Assembly (NCBI GenBank): GCA_021740845.1 | Contig: JAIOYZ010000020.1 | Coordinates: 1 to 64,000 of the forward strand | From: Bacteroidia bacterium | GTDB lineage: Bacteria; Bacteroidota; Bacteroidia; UKL13-3 | Reading direction: 5' to 3' | Length of the DNA: 64,000 bases | In this document: piece by piece, positions 17,746 through 27,641 of the stretch | How positions within the stretch are numbered: position 1 is the stretch's first letter | How the letters are laid out: every line of letters begins with the position of its first letter | The notes under the pieces: generated by a model | What the model saw: only the letters and a program-made list of their open reading frames with translations | The model's database searches: none | Told to the model about the DNA's origin: nothing | Program-made: the position numbers and the translations under genes

Positions 17746-19584
17746 ATGAAGAAATTAGTAATCGTCGCATTGGTTTGTTTGCAGTCGTTTTATGGCATTA
17801 GTCAAAACACCAATCCATGCTCAACAGATCAGCAATTAGAAGAAAGTTTAAAGCAAGATCCTGAATTAAAATTAGAACAGGATAAGGCAACCCTTATTGG
17901 TGCCGCCACTCCGGATTTGCGTAAAAAAGGAACTGTAAGGTATATTCCGGTTGTGTTTCATGTAATTCATAAATATGGATTTGAGAACATTACCCAGGGT
18001 CAATTAAATGATGCTTTGCGTGTAATGAATGAAGATTTTAGAAAATTGGCTGGTACAAATGGAGGTTCAAGCACAGACCCTTTAGCTACCGATATGGAAT
18101 ATGAATTTAGGTTAGCACAATTTGATGCAAATGGACAATTAACCAACGGAGTAAATAGAATTTACAATTTAGGAACAGACGATGCATCTGACGCGCAAAA
18201 ATCATTGAGTGTTTGGAATTCAAAAAAATATTTTAATATCTGGGTGGTAAATACCATCAAAAATAATACAGGTCAAACAGGAAGTATCGTTTTGGGTTAT
18301 GCCCAATTTCCATTTCAAATAAACTCACAAGGTAGTACAGATGGAGTTATGGCAAGAGCAGACCAAATGGGAGCTATAGATGCTGCTGATGGCTCACAAG
18401 CTGGCAGAACTTTAACGCATGAATCGGGACATTGGGTTGGATTATATCACCCATTTCAGGGAGGATGTGTTGGAGGAAGTGCAAGTAATTGTACTACACA
18501 AGGCGATCAAGTTTGCGATACCCCACCCGTTTCTACTGCAACAACAGGTTGCCCTTCTTCTAGAAACTCTTGTACCAATGATGTTCCTAATTTGCCAGAC
18601 CTAATTAAAAACTACATGGATTATGCAGATGGAACTTGCATGAATATGTATACTCCTGGTCAAAAATCAAGAGCTGATCAAATGATGGCAGCCTATCGTT
18701 CTGAGATATATTCAAGTGCAAACCTCAGTGCTGCGGGTTTAAATACAAATGGTAGTTACAGAACATTAACAGCTTCAACTACAAAAGCACCCTATTCATT
18801 TTCATTTAGCACCCCAAGTTTAAGTGGTACCGGTTGGACATTAGAAAACTATATGAGTCCTGGTGATAGTGGTTGGCATGTAAATACAAGTGTAGGTGCT
18901 GGAGGAAATGGTTGTTTGTCTGCAAATAATTTGAACAATTCCAGAAATAATGTTCGTAATGCTTTTGTTTCACCAAGTATAGATATTTCCGTTTTGAACC
19001 AACCTAGTTTGAATTTTTATTTGGCTTATGCTAAAAGAATTAGTGTGAGTGGAGATAGAATTAAGGTTTATATTTCTAATAGCCATGGAAGAAGTGAAAC
19101 ATTGGTAAGAACCATTTTAAGCACAGAAATGGAAACTGGTGCATTATCTACAAGTCCATTTGTTCCAACTAGTTCGGAGTGGAAAAGGTTTACAATAGAT
19201 TTGTCTCCTTATAAATCGTACACCAATTGCAAAATTAGAATTGAATTACAGTCGCTTAGAGGCAATAATATTTATTTTGATGAGTTTTCAATTTCTGAAC
19301 CAACAGGTATTTCTGAAAGGTTAAAGCAAGAAATGAATTTTAATTTATTCCCTAATCCAAGCAAGGATTTAACACAGATTTCCTTTACAAATCCAACTGC
19401 GCAAGAGATAACAATTGATATTATCGACCTACAAGGAAAAAAATTGAAAGAAATAGGAAACGGAGAATTTGCAGCAGGTAGCCATGAATTAAAATTTGGT
19501 GTAAAAGAGTTGAATTCAGGAATTTATTTGATAGAAGTAAAAACGGAATCTGGAGTATTTGTCCACAAATTGTGGGTAGAATAG
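17746..19584 (+). CDS. Secreted M43-family metalloprotease with T9SS type A sorting domain
   Basis: The product (612 residues) begins with a signal peptide (KLVIVALVCLQSFYGISQ). It then has a propeptide-like stretch, a pappalysin/cytophagalysin (M43) catalytic domain with the zinc motif HESGHWVGLYH (residues 225-235) and a Met-turn NYMDYADGTCMNMYTPGQ (about 287-304). Eight or more cysteines in the domain probably pair. A beta-sandwich region follows (about 345-515). The C-terminal 85 residues, NLFPNPSKDLTQISF to HKLWVE, form a Por-type sorting domain that directs export by the type IX system and anchoring at the surface. It is likely a surface or extracellular protease. A terminator follows. 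Confidence 0.88.
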   Translation: MKKLVIVALVCLQSFYGISQNTNPCSTDQQLEESLKQDPELKLEQDKATLIGAATPDLRKKGTVRYIPVVFHVIHKYGFENITQGQLNDALRVMNEDFRKLAGTNGGSSTDPLATDMEYEFRLAQFDANGQLTNGVNRIYNLGTDDASDAQKSLSVWNSKKYFNIWVVNTIKNNTGQTGSIVLGYAQFPFQINSQGSTDGVMARADQMGAIDAADGSQAGRTLTHESGHWVGLYHPFQGGCVGGSASNCTTQGDQVCDTPPVSTATTGCPSSRNSCTNDVPNLPDLIKNYMDYADGTCMNMYTPGQKSRADQMMAAYRSEIYSSANLSAAGLNTNGSYRTLTASTTKAPYSFSFSTPSLSGTGWTLENYMSPGDSGWHVNTSVGAGGNGCLSANNLNNSRNNVRNAFVSPSIDISVLNQPSLNFYLAYAKRISVSGDRIKVYISNSHGRSETLVRTILSTEMETGALSTSPFVPTSSEWKRFTIDLSPYKSYTNCKIRIELQSLRGNNIYFDEFSISEPTGISERLKQEMNFNLFPNPSKDLTQISFTNPTAQEITIDIIDLQGKKLKEIGNGEFAAGSHELKFGVKELNSGIYLIEVKTESGVFVHKLWVE

Positions 19585-19601
19585 GTTCTTAAAAAGTATA
19601 T

Positions 19602-19630
19602 AAAAAGCCGCCAATCAGCGGCTTTTTGTT
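19602..19630 (+). terminator. Intrinsic terminator after the M43 protease gene
   Basis: Perfect 10-base stem AAAAAGCCGC/GCGGCTTTTT (19602-19611 and 19618-19627) with a six-base loop, ending in a T run. It separates the protease gene from topA. Confidence 0.9.
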
Positions 19631-19722
19631 TTATTTGCGGGTTGTATTTATGATATTGTCCCCGGATAATTGGATTGTGAATGTTGAATTGAGTGTAAGG
19701 TAAAACAGAGAAAGAAGAAAAG

Positions 19723-22110
19723 ATGAGCAAGAATTTAGTAATTGTTGAGTCGCCTGCCAAGGCAAAAACCATTGAGAAATTTTTAGGAAAAGATTTCACA
19801 GTGAAAAGCTGTTTTGGCCATATTCGAGATTTATCGAAAGGGGATGACGCCATAGATGTAAAAGGAGATTTTACTCCCAGCTATGAAGTGAGCGATGATA
19901 AAAAAGCCATTGTAGCAGAGTTAAAGAAACTATCTAAGGAAGCCGATCTGGTTTGGTTAGCTTCCGATGAGGACCGCGAGGGGGAAGCCATTAGCTGGCA
20001 CCTGAGCGAAGTATTAAATTTAACTGAAGCAAAAACAAGAAGAATCGTTTTTCATGAAATTACAAAACCCGCTATTCTTAGGGCTATTGAATCTCCAAGA
20101 GGCATTGATAAGAACCTGGTAGATGCACAACAAGCCAGAAGGGTTTTGGATAGATTAGTAGGTTTTGAACTATCTCCAGTACTTTGGAAAAAAGTAAAAG
20201 GAAACTTAAGTGCTGGTAGAGTTCAATCTGTCGCAGTAAGGCTAATAGTAGATAGGGAAAGAGAAATCAACGTTTTTGAACATACTTCTGCCTTTAGAGT
20301 TATTGCTCGTTTTAATATTAGCGGCAAGCAAATGGAAGCCGAGTTGGGCAAACGTTTTGCAACCGAGGCTGAAGCAAAAGCATTTTTAGACAAATGTGTT
20401 GGAGCTAATTTTACCATTAAGAATTTAGAAGTAAAACCAAGTGAGAAATCTCCAGCCCCGCCATTTACAACTTCTACTTTACAGCAAGAAGCAAGTAGAA
20501 AAATTGGATATGGAGTTAGCACTACCATGAGTATTGCCCAAAAGCTTTACGAAAATGGATTAATAACCTATATGCGTACCGATAGTGTTAACCTTTCTGA
20601 GTTAGCTATTGAATCTGCAAAAGAATATATCACCGGTAATTTTGGTCCGCAGTATAGCAGACCAATGCGTTATACCACTAAAAACGATAGTGCTCAAGAG
20701 GCGCATGAGGCAATTAGACCAACCTATTTTGAGAATGTAGAAATAGAAGGAACACCTCAAGAAAAAAGATTATACGATCTTATTTACAAGCGTGCCATTG
20801 CTTCTCAAATGTCGAAAGCACAAATTGAGAAAACGATTGCTACCATTTCTATAAGTGGGATTCCAGAAACCTTAGCCGCAACTGGTGAAGTATTGAAATT
20901 TGATGGTTTCTTAAAAGTATACTTAGAAAGCACAGATGACGACCAAGAGGATGAAGGAAACAAAATGTTACCACCTTTAATTGTTGGTGAAATTTTAAGT
21001 TTGATCCAAGTTCAAGCAACAGAGAAATTTACTCGTCCTGCCGCAAGATACACCGAGGCAAGTTTGGTAAAAAGATTGGAAGAATTGGGGATTGGTAGAC
21101 CGTCTACATATGCTCCAACCATTTCAACCATACAAAAAAGGGGTTACGTTTTAAAAGAAGATAGAGAAGGAAAAGAAAGAAATTTTATCCAATTAACTCT
21201 TCAAAGTAATGCCATAGAAAGAGATGTGAAGATGGAAAAATTTGGAAGCGAAAAGTCCAAATTGTTTCCAAGTGATATTGGAATGATTGTAACAGATTTT
21301 CTAGGAAAGCATTTTGAACAAATCATGGACTTTGGCTTTACGGCCAGTGTAGAAGAGGAGTTTGATAAAATTGCTAGAGGGCAGTTGGTTTGGAATAAAA
21401 TGATTGAGAAGTTTTATGGTCCTTTCCACGCTACTGTAACAAATACCAGTGAAAATGCAGAAAGACAAAATGCAGAAAGAACTTTAGGTATTGATCCAGA
21501 ATCTGGCAAGACAGTTTATGTAAAAGTTGGTAGGTACGGACCCTATGCTCAAATTGGAGAAAACAGCGACGATGAAAAGGAGAAGCCACGTTATGCCAGT
21601 TTAAGAGCAGGCCAATTAACTGAAACCATAACCTTAGCTGAGGCGATGGAATTGTTTAAATTACCTCGTTTGGTTGGTACATTTGAGACAAAAGATATCA
21701 AGGCATCTATCGGAAGATTTGGTCCTTATTTGGTTCATAACAGCAAGTTTATTAGCATACCTAAAACAGATGATGTTTTTGCAATTGATGAAGCAAGAGC
21801 AATTGAATTAATTGAAGGCAAAAGAATTTCTGATGCAAATAAATTATTGAAGGTTTTTCCTGAGGATGAAGAAGTGAAAATCTTGAATGGTAGATGGGGA
21901 CCCTATATTGCTAAAGGAAAAGAAAATTATAGGTTACCTAAAACGCAAAAGGTAGAAGAATTAACTTTTGCCATGGTAACAGATATTATTGCAGCTGAGC
22001 AAAAAACTGGGGGTAAAAAAGCAGCTTCAAAAAAGGCAGCACCTGTTAAAAAGGTAGCAGCCAAGAAAACAGCTGCTAAGAAAACTGCAGCCAAAAAAGT
22101 AAAGAAGTAA
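19723..22110 (+). CDS. topA: DNA topoisomerase I (type IA)
   Basis: Relaxes negative supercoils by single-strand cleavage. The 795-residue protein starts with the Toprim domain (NLVIVESPAKAKTIEKFLG; acidic DEDREGE near residue 87). The strand-passage region has the active-site tyrosine in GLITYMRTDSVNLS (about residues 281-294) and the helper block RLEELGIGRPSTYAPTI (about 451-467). Past about residue 610 there are TopA C-terminal repeats, each ending in GRFGPY or GRYGPYA, in place of zinc fingers. The last 30 residues are K/A-rich, histone-H1-like, and probably bind DNA electrostatically. Confidence 0.95.
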   Translation: MSKNLVIVESPAKAKTIEKFLGKDFTVKSCFGHIRDLSKGDDAIDVKGDFTPSYEVSDDKKAIVAELKKLSKEADLVWLASDEDREGEAISWHLSEVLNLTEAKTRRIVFHEITKPAILRAIESPRGIDKNLVDAQQARRVLDRLVGFELSPVLWKKVKGNLSAGRVQSVAVRLIVDREREINVFEHTSAFRVIARFNISGKQMEAELGKRFATEAEAKAFLDKCVGANFTIKNLEVKPSEKSPAPPFTTSTLQQEASRKIGYGVSTTMSIAQKLYENGLITYMRTDSVNLSELAIESAKEYITGNFGPQYSRPMRYTTKNDSAQEAHEAIRPTYFENVEIEGTPQEKRLYDLIYKRAIASQMSKAQIEKTIATISISGIPETLAATGEVLKFDGFLKVYLESTDDDQEDEGNKMLPPLIVGEILSLIQVQATEKFTRPAARYTEASLVKRLEELGIGRPSTYAPTISTIQKRGYVLKEDREGKERNFIQLTLQSNAIERDVKMEKFGSEKSKLFPSDIGMIVTDFLGKHFEQIMDFGFTASVEEEFDKIARGQLVWNKMIEKFYGPFHATVTNTSENAERQNAERTLGIDPESGKTVYVKVGRYGPYAQIGENSDDEKEKPRYASLRAGQLTETITLAEAMELFKLPRLVGTFETKDIKASIGRFGPYLVHNSKFISIPKTDDVFAIDEARAIELIEGKRISDANKLLKVFPEDEEVKILNGRWGPYIAKGKENYRLPKTQKVEELTFAMVTDIIAAEQKTGGKKAASKKAAPVKKVAAKKTAAKKTAAKKVKK

Positions 22111-22168
22111 AAAGGTTCATTCTATAGATTTTTTGTAATTTCGGTTCAACAATTCAAAATAGTAGTAG

Positions 22169-23107
22169 ATGAATGAGTCTGAATTAAGATCGCTAGTTGC
22201 CTTATTAGATGATGATGATCCAGAGGTTTTTCAGCATATTGAAGATAAATTATTATCTTATGGAACAGGCGTAATTCCTTTTTTGGAAGAGGAGTGGGGC
22301 GAACTTAAAGATATGATTCACCAGCAAAGGTTGGAGAATATCATTCATCAATTGCAATTTAATGAGCTATTCAATTCCTTTCAAACTTGGTTCAAAACGC
22401 CCGACCAAGATTTATTGGAAGGAGTGTATTTAATTTGTAAGTACCGTTTTCCTGAATACGATAAACAGAATTTAATTAATACCATTGAGCGTTTAAGATT
22501 AGACGTTTGGTTGGAGATGAATTATGAGTTAAGTCCTTATGAAAAGGTAAGAATCATCAATTATATTTTATACCAAGTTCATGGGTTTAAAGGGAATGTA
22601 GATAATTACCATGATCCCTCAAATAGCTTTATTAATCAGGTTTTAGAAAGCAAAAAAGGCAATCCAATTTTATTGGCTACTATTTATATTTTGGTGGCAC
22701 AAAAATTAAATATTCCTATTTACGGTGTTAATTTGCCGCAACATTTTGTGTTGGCATATATGGAAGAGTTTGGGAAAAGCAATGTAGAAATGCGTTTCAA
22801 TGATATTGAAAAATTGCTGAACCAAAATGGAAAGATTCTATTTTATATCAACGCCTTTAATGGAGGAACCATTTTTTCTAAATCCAATTTAGAGCAATTT
22901 TTACAACAGATAAAAGTAGAATCTAGGCAGGCGTTTTTAGATCCTTGTAGTAATTTGGATATCATAAAAAGGATTTTGAGAAACTTGGCATCATCCTATG
23001 AAAAGTTGGGTAAACCTCATAAACAAAACGAAATTCTGAAGATTTTATATGCTTTGGGTGAACCGCCATTGGCAGATTTTCATGAATTAGGTTCAGATCC
23101 AGAATAG
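22169..23107 (+). CDS. SirB1-family transglutaminase-like protein
   Basis: The 312-residue protein resembles the SirB1/Transglut_core2 family. It has an acidic N-terminal region with repeat-like helices, then a core containing NSFINQVLESKKGNPILLATIYI (about residues 151-173) and IPIYGVNLPQHFVLAYM (about 181-197), where the family keeps a papain-like fold. I do not see a clear catalytic cysteine in the usual position, so enzymatic activity is uncertain. It lies 58 bases after topA, and the start at 22169 fits the family N-terminus. Function is unknown. Confidence 0.7.
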   Translation: MNESELRSLVALLDDDDPEVFQHIEDKLLSYGTGVIPFLEEEWGELKDMIHQQRLENIIHQLQFNELFNSFQTWFKTPDQDLLEGVYLICKYRFPEYDKQNLINTIERLRLDVWLEMNYELSPYEKVRIINYILYQVHGFKGNVDNYHDPSNSFINQVLESKKGNPILLATIYILVAQKLNIPIYGVNLPQHFVLAYMEEFGKSNVEMRFNDIEKLLNQNGKILFYINAFNGGTIFSKSNLEQFLQQIKVESRQAFLDPCSNLDIIKRILRNLASSYEKLGKPHKQNEILKILYALGEPPLADFHELGSDPE

Positions 23108-23128
23108 CTTGTTGAAACGTAATAAATA

Positions 23129-24865
23129 ATGCATTTTTGTTGCATGGGAAATTGGCTAAGCCTTCAAAAATGCACTAAAGAGTTTCAGTTAATATTGTTT
23201 AGAGTTAAATTTATTTTAGTATTCCTCGCTCCAATTAGCATGGCTTTTGGGCAGCATACTTATATTCCTTATGGTGGAAATACATCGCATATTTTAGATA
23301 GGTTGGAAATTAAATCTGGTGAATTGGCAACAGATTATTTTCATACCATTAACAAGAGTTATAGAAGGATGGCAATTGCCAATTATGTGGATAGCTTTCC
23401 GGTGAACAAATTAGGATTGTCTTCACAAGATTATTTCAATATGTCGTATTTGATTAACGATAATTTTGAATGGTCGAATAATGAAGGAAGTAAATCTAAG
23501 AAGCCATTTTTAAAACAGTTTTATACTCGTAAAGCTGCCATGTATAGCGCACAAATCAAGGATTTTAATTTGGTGGTTAATCCTGTTTTGTATTACCAAA
23601 TGTCAACCGATAAGTGGAGTGGTAAAAATGCATTAATCAATAACAGAGGTATTGAAATTAGAGGAAATGTAGGAGATAGAATTGGTTTTTATACTCAGGT
23701 TAGTGATGAAATAATTCAAGTTAATTCTTGGGTAGGTGATTACAGGCAGCGAACTGGTGTTTTGCCTTATGCAAACTTTGTTAAAAATTACCCAGGTTAT
23801 TCAAGTTATTTTCTTTCTAGCGCCTACGTAACTGCATCTTTAAATAAGTATATGGATTTGCAGTTTGGCCATACCAGAAACTTTATTGGAGATGGGTTCA
23901 GAACCTTTATTTTGGGAGATATGAACCCTGAGTATTTAACCATGCGTTTGAATACACGAATTTGGAAAATGAACTATACCAATATCTGGTCAGAATTGCG
24001 TGATCCAATGGGTGGTGGTTATACAATTCAGCCAAGGCATTATATGGCAACTCATCATTTGAGTTTGAACCTAGGTAAGAAATTTAATTTGGGATTATTT
24101 GAAACCATATTGTTTAACAGAGATAGTGGTTATGTAAATACTGGTTTTGATTTGAATTATTTGAACCCAATTATTTTTTTTAAATCAATTGAGAATGGCT
24201 TAAACAGTACAGATAAAGCTATTATTGGTATTAATTATAAATATAATTTTGCCAAACATTTTTCTTGGTATGGGCAAATAGTTTTCTCCGAATTTGTATT
24301 AAAAGAATTGGTAAACAGAACGGGATGGTGGGGAAATAAATATGCGGTTCAAACTGGAATAAAATACATTGATGTGGCTGGAATTAACAATTTGGATATT
24401 CAAGGTGAGTTTAATTTGGCCAGACCTTTTATGTATACTAGTTATAGCGACAAACAAACCTTTAGCAATTTTGGACAATTTTTAGGTCATCCATTGGGTG
24501 CTAATTTTTATGAAATGGTTGGCTTAATTCGTTACCAACCCTTGAACCGTTTGAATATTACTGCCAAAATTATTTATTCCTTATATGGCAACGATACGAA
24601 TGGAAGTAATTTTGGTAAAGATATAACAATGAGTTACCGAAGCAATAGCGCTGGAAATTACAATAATTTTATAGGACAAGGTGTTGAAACCAAATTATTG
24701 ATGGGCGATTTAATGGCTACTTATATGCCTAAACACAACCTTTTTGTTGATTTTAAAATAGGTTATAGAAGAACTGTTGCTGCTTTGAGTTTATTTAACC
24801 AAGAAACCTTTTATTTGTCTCTAGGTCTGCGACTTAATATTAATTACCGCAATTACGATTTTTAA
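23129..24865 (+). CDS. Outer-membrane beta-barrel protein, RemB/Wzi-like
   Basis: The product (578 residues from this start) has an export signal ending ...LVFLAPISMAFGQ. A long barrel with alternating aromatic strands follows, including HTRNFIGDGFRTFILGDMNPE (about 250-270), RLNTRIWKMNYTNIWSELRD and a C-terminal strand ending in aromatics. This resembles RemB, a gliding-associated outer-membrane protein, and the Wzi capsule-assembly family. It probably sits in the outer membrane and contacts surface polysaccharide. The true start may be the ATG at 23144; the first residues are not conserved. It is 21 bases downstream of the SirB1-like gene and probably co-transcribed. Confidence 0.6.
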   Translation: MHFCCMGNWLSLQKCTKEFQLILFRVKFILVFLAPISMAFGQHTYIPYGGNTSHILDRLEIKSGELATDYFHTINKSYRRMAIANYVDSFPVNKLGLSSQDYFNMSYLINDNFEWSNNEGSKSKKPFLKQFYTRKAAMYSAQIKDFNLVVNPVLYYQMSTDKWSGKNALINNRGIEIRGNVGDRIGFYTQVSDEIIQVNSWVGDYRQRTGVLPYANFVKNYPGYSSYFLSSAYVTASLNKYMDLQFGHTRNFIGDGFRTFILGDMNPEYLTMRLNTRIWKMNYTNIWSELRDPMGGGYTIQPRHYMATHHLSLNLGKKFNLGLFETILFNRDSGYVNTGFDLNYLNPIIFFKSIENGLNSTDKAIIGINYKYNFAKHFSWYGQIVFSEFVLKELVNRTGWWGNKYAVQTGIKYIDVAGINNLDIQGEFNLARPFMYTSYSDKQTFSNFGQFLGHPLGANFYEMVGLIRYQPLNRLNITAKIIYSLYGNDTNGSNFGKDITMSYRSNSAGNYNNFIGQGVETKLLMGDLMATYMPKHNLFVDFKIGYRRTVAALSLFNQETFYLSLGLRLNINYRNYDF

Positions 24866-24946
24866 ATAAGGCAAAGTGTAAACATTAAATTAAACTGCCA
24901 TTAAGTTTTAAATCATTTAGTAATGAGAAATTTACAGAGTTAATTC

Positions 24947-24956
24947 GGTTTGAACC
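24947..24956. repeat. Dispersed GGTTTGAACC motif (intergenic copy)
   Basis: Exact core inside TTCGGTTTGAACCAAA, about 50 bases upstream of the glmM start. Confidence 0.8.
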
Positions 24957-25007
24957 AAATAAATTGGACTTGGATTGCTATTTTTGCAGCCCTTAAAAAC
25001 AAAAATT

Positions 25008-26423
25008 TTGACATTAATTAAATCTATTTCAGGTATTCGTGGTACAATTGGAGGTCAAGCTGGTGATGCCCTTACCCCAACTGACATTGTTAAATTTACT
25101 GCCGCTTTTGGCTTTCTTATGAAACAAAACCAACCCACTTGTAAAATTGTGGTTGGTAGAGATGCCAGGATTTCTGGCGAAATGGTAAATTCATTGGTAT
25201 GCGGAACCTTGATGGGTTTGGGTATTGATGTAATAGACTTGGGATTGAGCACCACACCAACCGTTGAAATGGCAGTTGTTATGGAAGAAGCTCAAGGCGG
25301 AATTATTTTAACAGCAAGCCATAACCCTAAGCAATGGAATGCCCTGAAATTGTTGAATGGCAAAGGCGAGTTTATTTCTGATGAATTGGGTAAAGAGGTT
25401 TTATCAATTGCAGATTCTGATAAAATTGAGTTTGCTGATGTAGACAAATTGGGTAAACGCACTTTAAACGATACCTATATTCAAAAACATATTGATGCAA
25501 TTTTAGCTATTGATTTGGTTGACATTGCAGCAATTAAAGCTAAGAAATTTAAAGTTGTTGTTGATGCAGTAAATTCAACTGGTGGTATTGCGGTTCCTAT
25601 GTTGTTAAGAGCATTGGGAGTAGATGATATTATTGAATTGTATTGTACTCCAGATGGAAAATTCCCACATAACCCTGAGCCATTGCCAGAAAATTTAACT
25701 GCTATTTCTGGAGAAGTTAAACGCAACAAAGCGGATTTAGGTATTGTAGTAGATCCAGATGTAGATAGATTAGCATTGGTGAGTGAAGATGGTTCTATGT
25801 TTGGCGAAGAATATAGTTTGGTGGCTATTGCAGATTATGTTTTAAAACATTCTTCTGCAGAGAAATTAGAAAGATTGGGTTACAAGAAAAATACAGTTTC
25901 CAATTTATCCTCTACACGTGCTTTAAGAGATATTACCGAAAAGCATGGTGGAATATACAATGCAAGTGCAGTAGGTGAAGTGAACGTGGTAAAGATGATG
26001 AAGGATACCAATGCTGTAATTGGTGGTGAAGGAAATGGAGGAATTATTTTTCCTGAATTGCATTACGGAAGAGATTCATTAGTAGGCATTGCTTTGTTCC
26101 TTTCTCATTTGGCTCAAACAGGTAAAATTTGCTCTATGTTGAGAGAAAGCTATCCTGATTATACCATTGCTAAAAAGAAAATAGAATTAACTCCAGAAAT
26201 CAATATTGATGTATTGATGAAACAAGTTAAAGACAAGTACAGCAAACAACCTATCAACGAAATTGACGGATTGAAAATTGAGTTTGATCAAGAATGGGTG
26301 CATTTGCGTAGGTCGAATACAGAACCTATTATTCGTATTTATGCAGAAAGTCAGAGTGAAAATACTGCCAATAGTTTAGCAGAAAAAATCATCTCAGACA
26401 TGAAACAATTTATTAAATCATAA
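25008..26423 (+). CDS. glmM: Phosphoglucosamine mutase (alpha-D-phosphohexomutase family)
   Basis: Interconverts glucosamine 6-phosphate and 1-phosphate on the route to UDP-GlcNAc. The 471-residue protein opens with LIKSISGIRGTIGG. It has the phosphoserine loop ILTASHNPKQWNALK (Ser at about residue 101), the metal-binding DPDVDRLAL loop (about 247-255), an EGNGGIIFPE sugar-binding loop (about 345-354) and the phosphate-binding RRSNTEPIIRIYAE near the end. I chose the TTG at 25008, which gives the family N-terminus MTLIKSISG. A broader hexomutase role (glucose or mannose) cannot be excluded by eye. Confidence 0.88.
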   Translation: MTLIKSISGIRGTIGGQAGDALTPTDIVKFTAAFGFLMKQNQPTCKIVVGRDARISGEMVNSLVCGTLMGLGIDVIDLGLSTTPTVEMAVVMEEAQGGIILTASHNPKQWNALKLLNGKGEFISDELGKEVLSIADSDKIEFADVDKLGKRTLNDTYIQKHIDAILAIDLVDIAAIKAKKFKVVVDAVNSTGGIAVPMLLRALGVDDIIELYCTPDGKFPHNPEPLPENLTAISGEVKRNKADLGIVVDPDVDRLALVSEDGSMFGEEYSLVAIADYVLKHSSAEKLERLGYKKNTVSNLSSTRALRDITEKHGGIYNASAVGEVNVVKMMKDTNAVIGGEGNGGIIFPELHYGRDSLVGIALFLSHLAQTGKICSMLRESYPDYTIAKKKIELTPEINIDVLMKQVKDKYSKQPINEIDGLKIEFDQEWVHLRRSNTEPIIRIYAESQSENTANSLAEKIISDMKQFIKS

Positions 26424-26451
26424 AAAAAATAAAGAAACCAAAACACAGAAT

Positions 26452-27549
26452 ATGGCTTTACAATGCGGAATCGTGGGCTTGCCCAATGTTGGAAAATCTA
26501 CTTTGTTTAATTGTTTGAGCAATGCAAAAGCACAAGCAGCAAACTTTCCATTTTGTACAATTGAGCCCAATGTTGGGGTGATTACCGTACCGGATATTCG
26601 CTTAAATAAAATTGCCGATTTTGTAAAGCCAAACCGCTTGGTGCCTACAACCATTGAGATTGTAGACATTGCTGGATTAGTTAAAGGAGCAAGTAAAGGC
26701 GAGGGATTAGGCAATCAGTTCTTAGGAAATATTCGTGAGACAGATGCTATTATTCACGTTTTGCGTTGCTTTGAAGACGATAATATTATTCATGTGGATG
26801 GAAGTGTAAACCCATTGCGCGATAAGGATGTTATTGATACCGAATTGCAGTTGAAGGACATTGATTCTATTGAAAAGAAATTGATGAAAACCAGCAGAGC
26901 TGCTAAAACAGGAGATAAATCTGCAGTGAAAACTGAGCAGGTTTTGCAAAGATTTAAAGACCATTTAGAAAATGGTTTGAACGCAAGAACACTTGAAGTT
27001 AGTGAAGAAGATTTAGAGCAAGTTGAAGATTTGTGTTTGTTAACTTTAAAGCCTGTTCTGTATGTATGCAATGTGGATGAAGGAAGTGTGGTAAATGGCA
27101 ATGTGCATGTAGATAAAGTTAGGGAAGCCGTAAAAAACGAAAAAGCAGAAGTATTGGTAATTAGTGCTGCAATTGAAGCAGATATTGCTGGCTTAGAAAG
27201 TTTTGAAGATAGACAAGCCTTCTTGGCTGATTTGGGTTTAGAAGAATCTGGTGTTTCTAAGTTAATTCATGGTGCTTATCATTTGTTGAACCTAATTACT
27301 TATTTCACCGCAGGTGTACAAGAAGTAAGAGCTTGGACCATTCACAGAGGCTTTAAAGCTCCACAAGCAGCAGGTGTAATTCATACAGATTTTGAAAGAG
27401 GATTTATTAAAGCAGAGGTAATTCATTTGGAAGATTACCTAAAATACGGAAGTGAAGCTGCTTGTAAAGAAGCAGGTAAATTGAGTGTTGAAGGAAAAGA
27501 ATATGTTGTGGTTGATGGTGATGTGATGCACTTTAAATTTAATGTGTAG
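26452..27549 (+). CDS. ychF: Ribosome-binding ATPase YchF
   Basis: Obg-family P-loop protein that binds ribosomes and hydrolyses ATP rather than GTP; it has roles in stress response and translation. The 365 residues contain GLPNVGKSTLFNCL (about 7-20), the DIAGLVKGASKGEGLGNQFL switch (about 68-87), the NVDE motif (in place of NKxD, consistent with ATP specificity, about 204-207) and a C-terminal TGS domain (FKAPQAAGVIHTDFERGFIKAEV). It follows glmM by 28 bases. Confidence 0.95.
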   Translation: MALQCGIVGLPNVGKSTLFNCLSNAKAQAANFPFCTIEPNVGVITVPDIRLNKIADFVKPNRLVPTTIEIVDIAGLVKGASKGEGLGNQFLGNIRETDAIIHVLRCFEDDNIIHVDGSVNPLRDKDVIDTELQLKDIDSIEKKLMKTSRAAKTGDKSAVKTEQVLQRFKDHLENGLNARTLEVSEEDLEQVEDLCLLTLKPVLYVCNVDEGSVVNGNVHVDKVREAVKNEKAEVLVISAAIEADIAGLESFEDRQAFLADLGLEESGVSKLIHGAYHLLNLITYFTAGVQEVRAWTIHRGFKAPQAAGVIHTDFERGFIKAEVIHLEDYLKYGSEAACKEAGKLSVEGKEYVVVDGDVMHFKFNV

Positions 27550-27597
27550 TTTAGATAGATAATTCGGTTAAACTTGATAGACAATTCAACAAAGCGC

Positions 27598-27641
27598 TCC
27601 ACCTAGGCTAAAGCTTAAGTGTGTAAATAAGCTTCGGTGGA
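27598..27641. repeat. Hairpin repeat TCCACC..AAGCTT/AAGCTT..GGTGGA at the Smr gene start
   Basis: Inverted arms TCCACC (27598-27603) and GGTGGA (27636-27641), with inner AAGCTT/AAGCTT pairs (27611-27616, 27629-27634), make a hairpin whose last base is the first base of the next ATG. The arms resemble the hairpin at 57852-57877. A family of short intergenic hairpins is likely. Confidence 0.65.
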
